Shown in pieces: positions 25,901-40,900 of a stretch of 64,000 bases of DNA. The stretch's first letter is position 1. Every line of letters begins with the position of its first letter. The position numbers and the translations under genes were made by a program. Source of the stretch: Glandiceps talaboti (taxonomy: Eukaryota; Hemichordata; Enteropneusta; Spengelidae). The stretch spans positions 5,844,716 to 5,908,715 of the forward strand of contig NC_135557.1 in the NCBI RefSeq assembly GCF_964340395.1. Direction: 5' to 3'. The notes below the pieces were generated by a model, which saw only the letters and a program-made list of their open reading frames with translations, did not search any database and was not told the DNA's origin.

Positions 25901-28900
25901 TATAACTCAGCCATATTCTACTCACAAAGCCAAGGTGAGTGTTCTACATACTTGATGGATATACCTGGTGTATAACTCAGCCATATATTCTACTCACAAA
26001 GCCAAGGTGAGTGTTCTACATACTTGATGGATATAGGGTGTATTTAAACTCAACCATATTGTACTCACAAAGCCAAGGTGAGTGTTCTACATACTTGATG
26101 GATATAGGGTGTATAACTCAGCCATATTCTACTCACAAAGCCAAGGTGAGTATTCTACATACTTGATGGATATACCTGGTGTATAACTCAGCCAATTATT
26201 CTACTCACAAAGCCAAGGTGAGTATAATTCTACATACTTGATGGATATAGGGTGTATAACCCTGCAGCCATATTCTACTCACAAAGCCAAGGTGAGTGTT
26301 CTACATACTTGATAGATATAGGGTGTATAACCCAGCCATATTCTACTCACAAAGCCAAGGTGAGTGTTCTACATACTTGATAGATATAGGATGATGTATA
26401 ACTCATACAGCCATCTTCTACTCACAAAGCCAAGGTGAGTGTTCTACATACTTGATAGATATAGGATGATGTATAACTCATACAGCCATCTTCTACTCAC
26501 AAAGCCAAGGTGAGTGTTCTACATACTTGATGGATATAGGGTGTATAACTCAGCCATATTCTACTCACAAAGCCAAGGTAAGTATTCTACATACTTGATG
26601 GATATAGGGTGTATAACTCAGCCATATTCTACTCACAAGATGAGTGTGTTTTAGAAACTTCTTGGGTGATTATTCACTTGGTACATGTATAAAAATGCTA
26701 TGCACTGTCAGGCCTTTATTACACACAAGGATATTGACTATGAACTGACTAGGAAAGTCTTGACAATTCTATCCACAGATCATTTAACTATTAAAAATAT
26801 GTCATCACATGTCAACAATGACATTTAGCTTCTTTTTCTTTTTTTATTCAAAGAGATCATTAATATGTAAGTTGACTTTCAATTTACAATTTAATATTGA
26901 ATGTGTTTTAAGTTATGGCTATAAGAAAGGAATACTTCAATAAATCCAACTACATGGGGATTTAAAAACTAAAATCTATCTTCACCTATTTCATAAGTAT
27001 TGAGAAAGATTAGAACTGAGAAACTACAGGGAGAGATTTGAAGAAATCAAAAGTATTACTTATTTCTATAGTGTTGAGATTTGAACTGAGAAACTACAGT
27101 GAGATTTGAAGAAATCAAAAGTATTACTTATTTCTATAGTGTTGAGATTTGAACTGAGAAACTACAGGGAGATTTGAAGACATCAAAAGTATTAGTTATT
27201 TCTAGAGTGTTGAGATTTGAACTGAGAAACTACAGGGAGATTTGGAGACATCAAAAGTATTACTTATTTCTATAGTGTTGAGATTTGAACTGAGAAACTA
27301 CAGGGAGATTTGAAGACATCAAAAGTATTACTTATTTCTATAGTGTTGAGATTTGAACTGAGAAACTACAGTGAGATTTGAAGACATCAAAAGTATTACT
27401 TATTTCTATTGTGTTGAGATTTGAACTGAGAAACTACAGGGAGATTTGAAGACATCAAAAGTATTACTTATTTCTATAGTGTTGAGATTTGAACTGAGAA
27501 ACTACAGTGAGATTTGAAGAAATCAAAAGTATTACTTATTTCTATAGTGTTGAGATTTGAACTGAGAAACTACAGGGAGATTTGAAGACATCAAAAATAT
27601 TACTTATTTCTAGAGTGTTGAGATTTGAACTGAGAAACTACAGGGAGATTTGGAGACATCAAAAATATTACTTATTTCTATAGTGTTGATATTTGAACTG
27701 AGAAACTACAGGGAGATTTGGAGACATCAAAAGTATTACTTATTTCTATAGTGTTGAGATTTGAACTGAGAAACTACAGGGAGATTTGGAGACATCAAAA
27801 GTATTACTTATTTCTATAGTGTTGAGATTTGAACTGAGAAACTACAGGGAGATTTGAAGACATCAAAAATATTACTTATTTCTATAGTGTTGATATTTGA
27901 ACTGAGAAACTACAGGGAGATTTGGAGACATCAAAAATATTACTTATTTCTATAGTGTTGAGATTTGAACTGAGAAACTACAGAGAGATTTGAAGACATC
28001 AAAAGTATTACTTATTTCTATAGTGTTGAGATTTGAACTGAGAAACTACAGGGAGATTTGAAGACATCAAAAGTATTAGTTATTTCTATAGTGTTGAGAT
28101 TTGAACTGAGAAACTACAGGGAGATTTGAAGACATCAAAAATATTACTTATTTCTAGAGTGTTGATATTTGAACTGAGAAACTACAGGGAGATTTGGATA
28201 ACTACAAATTATTATCATTTGTTATTATTAATATTATTATTTAAACTTTATTACGGATGCATGGTCTAGAGAAGAACAAAAACATACAAGACAGCTTAAT
28301 TTTTACATAACAGACAAATACAAACAGAAAAAATATTACAAAATTATTACTTGATATATTCAATGATTTTAAGGAAGGTGTGTTCATTTCACTATATCAT
28401 TTCACCCTTCAATTATTTGATGATCATTTTATTATTACTTTCCATTGACTATGTTACAACATCATGTCTGCCTACTTCATAACTTATTTTTCAAACTTTT
28501 GATGCCTACTTCATAACTTATTTTTCAAACTTTTGATGCCTACTTCATAACTTATTTTTCAAACTTTTGATGCCTACTTCATAACTTATTTTTCAAACTG
28601 TTGATGCCTACTTCACAACTTATTTTTCAAACTTTTGATGCCTACTACACAACTTATTTTTCAAACTTTTGATGCCTACTACACAACTTATTTTTCAAAC
28701 TTTTGATGCCTACTTCACAACTTATTTTTCAAACTTTTGATGCCTACTACACAACTTATTTTTCAAACTTTTCATTTCTCTTCTGTTTCAGATAGAGTGG
28801 ACAAGTACAATAAGATTTTGACATCAACATTTATTGCATATCAATATTGCTCTATGCATTGACTGAATGGACATTACTATCCTCCACTGGATATAATAAA

Positions 28901-31900
28901 TTGTGACTTTTACAAGTTAGAAGTGAGACTTAGAAGTTAGAGTGATTGTACTTTAAATTTAAGAGAATTACATCAAACCTTATACAAACAATTTATTAAG
29001 TAGATATTCTTAACCACCATTGATAATAATCTAAATTTTACAAGTCAGAAGTGAGACTTAGAATGAATGAACTTTAAATTTAAGAGATACATCAAACTTT
29101 ATACAAATAATTTGTTAAGTAACATAGATATTGATTACGACCACTATTGAAAATAATAATCTAAATTTTACAAGGTAGAAGTGAGACTTAGAGTGACTGT
29201 ACTTAAAATACAAAATATATATTTTAATTCAAATTCAAATCTTATTTGTCAGGTCTCTTATATCTCAATATTTGACTGAATGTTTTGTTGAAGGGTAACA
29301 TTGAGGTGAAATCAGTCAGAGTTTCCCCATATTTGCACTGTATGGGTTCCAACCATAACAATGAGAGCTACTAGAGTTTCACCATACATTCATTGTGTTC
29401 CAACCATAACAATGAAAGCTACTGGAGTTTCACCATACATTCATTGGGTTCCAACCATAACAATGAAAGCTACTAGAGTTTCACCATACATTCATTGGGT
29501 TCCAACCATAACAATGAAAGCTACTAGAGTTTCACCATACATTCATTGGGTTCCAACCATAACAATGAAAGCTACTAGAGTTTCACCATACATTCATTGG
29601 GTTCCAACCATAACAATGAAAGCTACTAGAGTTTCACTATACATTCATTGGGTTCCAACCATAACAATGAAAGCTACTAGAGTTTCACCATACATTCATT
29701 GGGTTCCAACCATAACAATGAAAGCTACTAGAGTTTCACCATACATTCATTGTGTTCCAACCATAACAATGAAAGCTACTAGAGTTTCACCATACATTCA
29801 TTGGGTTCCAACCATAACAATGAAAGCTACTAGAGTTTCACCATACATTCATTGGGTTCCAACCATAACAATAAAAGCTACTAGATTTTCACCATACATT
29901 CATTGTGTTCCAACCATAACAATGAAAGTTACTAGAGTTTCACCACACATTCATTGGGTTATAGTATATATAGTATTCTATAGACAATACACCATAGGCA
30001 AGGTAACAGACTAAGGGTTAATATAGTATTCTATAGACAATACACCATAGACACAGTAATAGACCAAGGGTAAATAATATTCTATAGACAATACACCATA
30101 GACACAGTAATAGACCAAGGGTAAATATAGTATTCTATACACAATACACCATAGACACAGTAATAGACCAAAGGTAAATATAGTATTCTATAGACAATAC
30201 ACCATAGACACAGTAATAGACCAAGGGTAAATATAGTATTCTATACACAATACACCATAGACACAGTAACAGACCAAAGGTAAATATAGTGTTCTATACA
30301 CAATACACCATAGACACAGTAACAGACCAAAGGTAAATATAGTATTCTATAGACAATACACCATAGACACAGTAACAGACCAAATGTAAATACAGTATTC
30401 TATAGACAATACACTATAGACACAGTAACAGACCAAAGGTAAATATAGTATTCTATAGACAATACACCATAGACACAGAAACAGACCAAGGGTAAATATA
30501 GTATTCTATAGATAATACACCATAGACACAGTAACATTGTGACAGTCTTCATTGGTTACCTGTACACATTGTGTACAAAATCTTGCTCATCAACAAACTA
30601 CATGTATCACCATCCTACGTCACTGAGCTGTTACCCGTACACAAGCCAATGCATGCTTTTCGTTCCAGCACTCAGTTTACACTTACCATCCCGCATGTTG
30701 CAACTACTACATACAGAGATAGCGCTTTCTCCTTTGCCAGTCCTAAGTTAAGGAACTCTCTCCCAATTCACACTTATTAGGAGAGCTAGCTGTATCAATT
30801 GAAACATTCAGGTCACAACTAAAGACATACTTGTTTACAAACATTTACAACATATAGTAGTATGACTGGTAAATTAGTAACCCTACCCTAGTCATAAACA
30901 CAGGACAACGACAGTAGTGATATCACTGGTAAATTAGTAACCATACCCTAGTCATAAATACAGGACTACTACAGTAGTAATATCACTGGTAAATTAGTAA
31001 TCCTACCCTAGTCATAAATACAGGACTACTACAGTAGTGATATCACTGGTAAATTAGTAACCCTACCCTAGTCATAAACACAGGACTACGACAGTAGTGA
31101 TATCACTGGTAAATTAGTAACCCTACCCTAGTCATAAACACAGGACTACTACAGTAGTGATATCACTGGTAAATTAGTAACCCTACCCTAGTCATAAACA
31201 CAGGACTACTACAGTAGTGATATCACTGGTAAATTAGTAATCCTACCCTAGTCATAAATACAGGACTACTACAGTAGTGATATCACTGGTAAATTAGTAA
31301 CCCTATCCTAGTCATAAACACAGGACTACGGCAGTAGTGATATCACTGGTAAATTAGTAATCCTACCCTAGTCATAAATACAGGACTACTATAGTAGTGA
31401 TATCACTGGTAAATTAGTAACCCTACCCTTGTCATAAACACAGGACTACGGCAGTAGTAATATCACTGGTAAATTAGTAACCCTACCCTAGTCATAAACA
31501 CAGGACTACTATAGTAGTAATATGACTGGTAAATTAGTAACCCTACCCTAGTCATAAACACAGGACTACTACAGTAGTAATATGACTGGTAATTTAGTAA
31601 CCCTACCCTAGTCATAAATACAGGACTACTATAGTAGTAATATGACTGGTAAATTAGTAACCCTACCCTAGTCATAAATACAGGACTACTAAAGTAGTGA
31701 TATCACTGGTAAATTAGTAACTCTACCCTAGTCATAAATACAGGACTACTACAGTACATGTAGTAATATGACTGGTAAATTAGTAATCCTACCCTAGTCA
31801 TAAACACAGGACTACTACAGTAGTGATATCACTGGTAAATTAGTAACCCTACCCTAGTCATAAATACAGTACTAATACAGCAGTGATATCACTGGTAAAT

Positions 31901-34900
31901 TAGTAACCATACCCTAGTCATAAACACAGGACTACTACAGTAGTGATATCACTGGTAAATTAGTAACCATACCCTAGTCATAAACATAGGACTACTACAG
32001 TAGTAATATCACTGGTAAATTAGTAACCCTACCCTAGTCATAAACATAGGACTACTACAGTAGTAATATTACTGGTAAATTAGTAACCCTACTCTAGTCA
32101 TAAATACAGGACTACTACATTATCACTGGTAAATTAGTAATCCTACCCTAGTCATAAATACAGGACTACTACAGTAGTGATATCACTGGTAAATTAGTAA
32201 CCCTACCCTAGTCATAAACACAGGACTACTACAGTCATAATATCACTGGTAAATTAGTAACCCTACCCTAGTCATAAATACAGGACTACTACATTATCAC
32301 TGGTAAATTAGTAATCCTACCCTAGTCATAAATACAGGACTACTACAGTAGTGATATCACTGGTAAATTAGTAACCCTACCCTAGTCATGAATACAGGAC
32401 TACTACAGTAGTGATATCACTGGTAAATTAGTAATCCTACCCTGGTGATAAATACAGGACTACTATTATAGTAGTAATATCACTGGTAAATTAGTAACCC
32501 TACCCTAGTCATAAACACAGGACTACTACAGTAGCGATATCACTGGTAAATTAGTAACCCTACCCTAGTCATAAATACAGGACTACTATAGTAGTGATAT
32601 CACTGGTAAATTAGTAACCCTACCCTAGTCATAAACATAGGACTACTACAGTAGTGATATCACTGGTAACTTAGTAACCCTACCCTAGTCATAAATACAG
32701 GACTACTACAGTAGTGATATCACTGGTAAATTAGTAACCCTACCCTGGTGATAAATACAGGACTACTATAGTAGTGATATCACTGGTAAATTAGTAACCC
32801 TACCCTAGTCATAAACACAGGACTACTACAGTATAGTGATATCACTGGTAAATTAGTAATCCTACCCTAGTTATAAATACAGGACTACTACAGTAGTGAT
32901 ATCACTGGTAAATTAGTAACCCTACCCTGGTGATAAATACACGACTACTATAGTAGTGATATCACTGGTAAATTAGTAACCCTACCCTAGTCATAAACAC
33001 AGGACTACTACATTAGTGATATCACTGGTAAATTAGTAATCCTACCCTAGTTATAAATACAGGACTACTACAGTAGTGATATCACTGGTAAATTAGTAAT
33101 CCTACCCTGGTGATAAATACAGGACTACTACAGTAGTGATATCACTGGTAAATTAGTAACCCTACCCTAGTCATAAACACAGGACTACTACAGTAGTAAT
33201 ATCACTGGTAAATTAGTACCCCTACCCTAGTCATAAATACAGGACTACTACAGTAGTGATATCACTGGTAAATTAGTAACCCTACCCTCGTCATAAATAC
33301 AGGACTACTACAGTAGTAATATCACTGGTAAATTAGTAACCCTACCCTATAGTCATAAATACAGGACTACTATAGTAGTGATATCACTGGTAAATTAGTA
33401 ACCCTACCCTCGTCATAAATACAGGACTACTACAGTAGTGATATCACTGGTAAATTAGTAACCCTACCCTCGTCATAAATACAGGACTACTACAGTAGTG
33501 ATATCACTGGTAAATTAGTAACCCTACCCTCGTCATAAATACAGGACTACTACAGTAGTAATATCACTGGTAAATTAGTAACCCTACCCTATAGTCATAA
33601 ATACAGGACTACTATAGTAGTGATATCACTGGTAAATTAGTAATCCTACCCTAGTCATAAATACAAGACTACTACAGTAGTAATATCACTGGTAAATTAG
33701 TAACCCTACCCTAGTCATAAATACAGGACTACTAAAGTAGTGATATCACTGGTAAATTAGTATCCCTACCCTCGTCATAAATACAGGACTACTACAGTAG
33801 TGATATCACTGGTAAATTATTAATCCTACCCTAGTCATAAATACAGGACTACTATAGTAGTGATATCACTGGTAAATTAGTAACCCTTCCTTAGTCATAA
33901 ATACAGGACAGTAGTGATATCACTGGTAAATTAGTAACCCTACCCTAGTCATAAATACAGGACTACTACAGTAGTGATATCACTGGTAAATTAGTAACCC
34001 TACCCTCGTCATAAACACAGGACTACTACAGTAGTAATATCACAGGTAAATTAGTAACCCTACCCTAGTCATAAATACAGGACTACTATAGTAGTGATAT
34101 CACTGGTAAATTAGTAACCCTACCCTCGTCATAAATACAGGACTACTACAGTAGTGATATCACTGGTAAATTATTAATCCTTCCCTAGTCATAAATACAG
34201 GACTACTATAGTAGTGATATCACTGGTAAATTAGTAACCCCACCTTAGTCATAAATACAGGACTACTACAGTAGTGATATCACTGGTAAATTAGTAACCC
34301 TACCCTAGTCATAAACACAGGACTACGACAGTAGTGATATCACTGGTAAATTAGTAATCCTACCCTAGTCATAAATACAGGACTACTACAGTAGTGATAT
34401 CACTGGTAAATTAGTAACCCTACCCTAGTCATAAACACAGGACTACTACAGTAGTGATATCACTGGTAAATTAGTAATCCTACCCTAGTCATAAATACAG
34501 GACTACTACAGTAGTGATATCACTGGTAAATTAGTAACCCTATCCTAGTCATAAACACAGGACTACGGCAGTAGTGATATCACTGGTAAATTAGTAATCC
34601 TACCCTAGTCATAAATACAGGACTACTATAGTAGTGATATCACTGGTAAATTAGTAACCCTACCCTTGTCATAAACACAGGACTACGACAGTAGTAATAT
34701 CACTGGTAAATTAGTAACCCTACCCTAGTCATAAACACAGGACTACTATAGTAGTAATATGACTGGTAAATTAGTAACCCTACCCTAGTCATAAACACAG
34801 GACTACTACAGTAGTAATATGACTGGTAATTTAGTAACCCTACCCTAGTCATAAATACAGGACTACTATAGTAGTAATATGACTGGTAATTTAGTAACCC

Positions 34901-37900
34901 TACCCTAGTCATAAATACAGGACTACTATAGTAGTAATATGACTGGTAAATTAGTAACTCTACCCTAGTCATAAATACAGGACTACTACAGTACATGTAG
35001 TAATATGACTGGTAAATTAGTAATCCTACCCTAGTCATAAACACAGGACTACTACAGTAGTGATATCACTGGTAAATTAGTAACCCTACCCTAGTCATAA
35101 ATACAGTACTAATACAGCAGTGATATCACTGGTAAATTAGTAACCATACCCTAGTCATAAACACAGGACTACTACAGTAGTGATATCACTGGTAAATTAG
35201 TAACCATACCCTAGTCATAAACATAGGACTACTACAGTAGTAATATCACTGGTAAATTAGTAACCCTACCCTAGTCATAAACATAGGACTACTACAGTAG
35301 TAATATTACTGGTAAATTAGTAACCCTACTCTAGTCATAAATACAGGACTACTACATTATCACTGGTAAATTAGTAATCCTACCCTAGTCATAAATACAG
35401 GACTACTACAGTAGTGATATCACTGGTAAATTAGTAACCCTACCCTAGTCATAAACACAGGACTACTACAGTCATAATATCACTGGTAAATTAGTAACCC
35501 TACCCTAGTCATAAATACAGGACTACTACATTATCACTGGTAAATTAGTAATCCTACCCTAGTCATAAATACAGGACTACTACAGTAGTGATATCACTGG
35601 TAAATTAGTAACCCTACCCTAGTCATGAATACAGGACTACTACAGTAGTGATATCACTGGTAAATTAGTAATCCTACCCTGGTGATAAATACAGGACTAC
35701 TATTATAGTAGTAATATCAATGGTAAATTAGTAACCCTACCCTAGTCATAAACACAGGACTACTACAGTAGCGATATCACTGGTAAATTAGTAACCCTAC
35801 CCTAGTCATAAATACAGGACTACTATAGTAGTGATATCACTGGTAAATTAGTAACCCTACCCTAGTCATAAACATAGGACTACTACAGTAGTGATATCAC
35901 TGGTAACTTAGTAACCCTACCCTAGTCATAAACATAGGACTACTACAGTAGTGATATCACTGGTAAATTAGTAACCCTACCCTGGTGATAAATACAGGAC
36001 TACTATAGTAGTGATATCACTGGTAAATTAGTAACCCTACCCTAGTCATAAACACAGGACTACTACAGTATAGTGATATCACTGGTAAATTAGTAATCCT
36101 ACCCTAGTTATAAATACAGGACTACTACAGTAGTGATATCACTGGTAAATTAGTAACCCTACTCTGGTGATAAATACACGACTACTATAGTAGTGATATC
36201 ACTGGTAAATTAGTAACCCTACCCTAGTCATAAACACAGGACTACTACATTAGTGATATCACTGGTAAATTAGTAATCCTACCCTAGTTATAAATACAGG
36301 ACTACTACAGTAGTGATATCACTGGTAAATTAGTAATCCTACCCTGGTGATAAATACAGGACTACTACAGTAGTGATATCACTGGTAAATTAGTAACCCT
36401 ACCCTAGTCATAAACACAGGACTACTACAGTAGTAATATCACTGGTAAATTAGTACCCCTACCCTAGTCATAAATACAGGACTACTACAGTAGTGATATC
36501 ACTGGTAAATTAGTAACCCTACCCTCGTCATAAATACAGGACTACTACAGTAGTAATATCACTGGTAAATTAGTAACCCTACCCTATAGTCATAAATACA
36601 GGACTACTATAGTAGTGATATCACTGGTAAATTAGTAACCCTACCCTCGTCATAAATACAGGACTACTACAGTAGTGATATCACTGGTAAATTAGTAACC
36701 CTACCCTCGTCATAAATACAGGACTACTACAGTAGTGATATCACTGGTAAATTAGTAACCCTACCCTCGTCATAAATACAGGACTACTACAGTAGTAATA
36801 TCACTGGTAAATTAGTAACCCTACCCGATAGTCATAAATACAGGACTACTATAGCAGTGATATCACTGGTAAATTAGTAATCCTACCCTAGTCATAAATA
36901 CAAGACTACTACAGTAGTAATATCACTGGTAAATTAGTAACCCTACCCTAGTCATAAATACAGGACTACTAAAGTAGTGATATCACTGGTAAATTAGTAT
37001 CCCTACCCTCGTCATAAATACAGGACTACTACAGTAGTGATATCACTGGTAAATTATTAATCCTACCCTAGTCATAAATACAGGACTACTATAGTAGTGA
37101 TATCACTGGTAAATTAGTAACCCTTCCTTAGTCATAAATACAGGACAGTAGTGATATCACTGGTAAATTAGTAACCCTACCCTAGTCATAAATACAGGAC
37201 TACTACAGTAGTGATATCACTGGTAAATTAGTAACCCTACCCTCGTCATAAACACAGGACTACTACAGTAGTAATATCACAGGTAAATTAGTAACCCTAC
37301 CCTAGTCATAAATACAGGACTACTATAGTAGTGATATCACTGGTAAATTAGTAACCCTACCCTCGTCATAAATACAGGACTACTACAGTAGTGATATCAC
37401 TGGTAAATTATTAATCCTTCCCTAGTCATAAATACAGGACTACTATAGTAGTGATATCACTGGTAAATTAGTAACCCTACCCTAGTCATAAACACAGGAC
37501 TACTACAGTCATAATATCACTGGTAAATTAGTAACCCTACCCTAGTCATAAATACAGGACTACTACATTATCACTGGTAAATTAGTAATCCTACCCTAGT
37601 CATAAATACAGGACTACTACAGTAGTGATATCACTGGTAAATTAGTAACCCTACCCTAGTCATGAATACAGGACTACTACAGTAGTGATATCACTGGTAA
37701 ATTAGTAATCCTACCCTGGTGATAAATACAGGACTACTATTATAGTAGTAATATCACTGGTAAATTAGTAACCCTACCCTAGTCATAAACACAGGACTAC
37801 TACAGTAGCGATATCACTGGTAAATTAGTAACCCTACCCTAGTCATAAATACAGGACTACTACATTATCACTGGTAAATTAGTAACCCTACCCTAGTCAT

Positions 37901-40900
37901 AAATACAGGACTACTATAGTAGTGATATCACTGGTAAATTAGTAACCCCACCTTAGTCATAAATACAGGACTACTACAGTAGTGATATCACTGGTAAATT
38001 AGTAACCCTACCCTAGTCATAAACACAGGACTACGACAGTAGTGATATCACTGGTAAATTAGTAATCCTACCCTAGTCATAAATACAGGACTACTACAGT
38101 AGTGATATCACTGGTAAATTAGTAACCCTACCCTAGTCATAAACACAGGACTACTACAGTAGTGATATCACTGGTAAATTAGTAATCCTACCCTAGTCAT
38201 AAATACAGGACTACTACAGTAGTGATATCACTGGTAAATTAGTAACCCTATCCTAGTCATAAACACAGGACTACGGCAGTAGTGATATCACTGGTAAATT
38301 AGTAATCCTACCCTAGTCATAAATACAGGACTACTATAGTAGTGATATCACTGGTAAATTAGTAACCCTACCCTTGTCATAAACACAGGACTACGACAGT
38401 AGTAATATCACTGGTAAATTAGTAACCCTACCCTAGTCATAAACACAGGACTACTATAGTAGTAATATGACTGGTAAATTAGTAACCCTACCCTAGTCAT
38501 AAACACAGGACTACTACAGTAGTAATATGACTGGTAATTTAGTAACCCTACCCTAGTCATAAATACAGGACTACTATAGTAGTAATATGACTGGTAATTT
38601 AGTAACCCTACCCTAGTCATAAATACAGGACTACTATAGTAGTAATATGACTGGTAAATTAGTAACTCTACCCTAGTCATAAATACAGGACTACTACAGT
38701 ACATGTAGTAATATGACTGGTAAATTAGTAATCCTACCCTAGTCATAAACACAGGACTACTACAGTAGTGATATCACTGGTAAATTAGTAACCATACCCT
38801 AGTCATAAACATAGGACTACTACAGTAGTAATATCACTGGTAAATTAGTAACCCTACCCTAGTCATAAACATAGGACTACTACAGTAGTAATATTACTGG
38901 TAAATTAGTAACCCTACTCTAGTCATAAATACAGGACTACTACATTATCACTGGTAAATTAGTAATCCTACCCTAGTCATAAATACAGGACTACTACAGT
39001 AGTGATATCACTGGTAAATTAGTAACCCTACCCTAGTCATAAACACAGGACTACTACAGTCATAATATCACTGGTAAATTAGTAACCCTACCCTAGTCAT
39101 AAATACAGGACTACTACATTATCACTGGTAAATTAGTAATCCTACCCTAGTCATAAATACAGGACTACTACAGTAGTGATATCACTGGTAAATTAGTAAC
39201 CCTACCCTAGTCATGAATACAGGACTACTACAGTAGTGATATCACTGGTAAATTAGTAATCCTACCCTGGTGATAAATACAGGACTACTATTATAGTAGT
39301 AATATCACTGGTAAATTAGTAACCCTACCCTAGTCATAAACACAGGACTACTACAGTAGCGATATCACTGGTAAATTAGTAACCCTACCCTAGTCATAAA
39401 TACAGGACTACTATAGTAGTGATATCACTGGTAAATTAGTAACCCTACCCTAGTCATAAACATAGGACTACTACAGTAGTGATATCACTGGTAACTTAGT
39501 AACCCTACCCTAGTCATAAATACAGGACTACTACAGTAGTGATATCACTGGTAAATTAGTAACCCTACCCTGGTGATAAATACAGGACTACTATAGTAGT
39601 GATATCACTGGTAAATTAGTAACCCTACCCTAGTCATAAACACAGGACTACTACAGTATAGTGATATCACTGGTAAATTAGTAATCCTACCCTAGTTATA
39701 AATACAGGACTACTACAGTAGTGATATCACTGGTAAATTAGTAACCCTACCCTGGTGATAAATACACGACTACTATAGTAGTGATATCACTGGTAAATTA
39801 GTAACCCTACCCTAGTCATAAACACAGGACTACTACATTAGTGATATCACTGGTAAATTAGTAATCCTACCCTAGTTATAAATACAGGACTACTACAGTA
39901 GTGATATCACTGGTAAATTAGTAATCCTACCCTGGTGATAAATACAGGACTACTACAGTAGTGATATCACTGGTAAATTAGTAACCCTACCCTAGTCATA
40001 AACACAGGACTACTACAGTAGTAATATCACTGGTAAATTAGTACCCCTACCCTAGTCATAAATACAGGACTACTACAGTAGTGATATCACTGGTAAATTA
40101 GTAACCCTACCCTCGTCATAAATACAGGACTACTACAGTAGTAATATCACTGGTAAATTAGTAACCCTACCCTATAGTCATAAATACAGGACTACTATAG
40201 TAGTGATATCACTGGTAAATTAGTAACCCTACCCTCGTCATAAATACAGGACTACTACAGTAGTGATATCACTGGTAAATTAGTAACCCTACCCTCGTCA
40301 TAAATACAGGACTACTACAGTAGTGATATCACTGGTAAATTAGTAACCCTACCCTCGTCATAAATACAGGACTACTACAGTAGTAATATCACTGGTAAAT
40401 TAGTAACCCTACCCGATAGTCATAAATACAGGACTACTATAGCAGTGATATCACTGGTAAATTAGTAATCCTACCCTAGTCATAAATACAAGACTACTAC
40501 AGTAGTAATATCACTGGTAAATTAGTAACCCTACCCTAGTCATAAATACAGGACTACTAAAGTAGTGATATCACTGGTAAATTAGTATCCCTACCCTCGT
40601 CATAAATACAGGACTACTACAGTAGTGATATCACTGGTAAATTATTAATCCTACCCTAGTCATAAATACAGGACTACTATAGTAGTGATATCACTGGTAA
40701 ATTAGTAACCCTTCCTTAGTCATAAATACAGGACAGTAGTGATATCACTGGTAAATTAGTAACCCTACCCTAGTCATAAATACAGGACTACTACAGTAGT
40801 GATATCACTGGTAAATTAGTAACCCTACCCTCGTCATAAACACAGGACTACTACAGTAGTAATATCACAGGTAAATTAGTAACCCTACCCTAGTCATAAA

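Noticed and set aside
27001-29960. Array periods 34, 51, 68 and 68 are all multiples of 17
   Set aside because: Looked for a shared 17-base sub-unit; the half-units and the different arrays do not resemble each other, so this looks like coincidence.
34700-35044. Minus-strand 114-codon frames repeated at 38408 and 43562, and a shorter one at 31463
   Set aside because: Period of 60 is divisible by three, so frames stay open in runs of certain variant units. The repeated identity reflects higher-order satellite blocks, not selection on protein.
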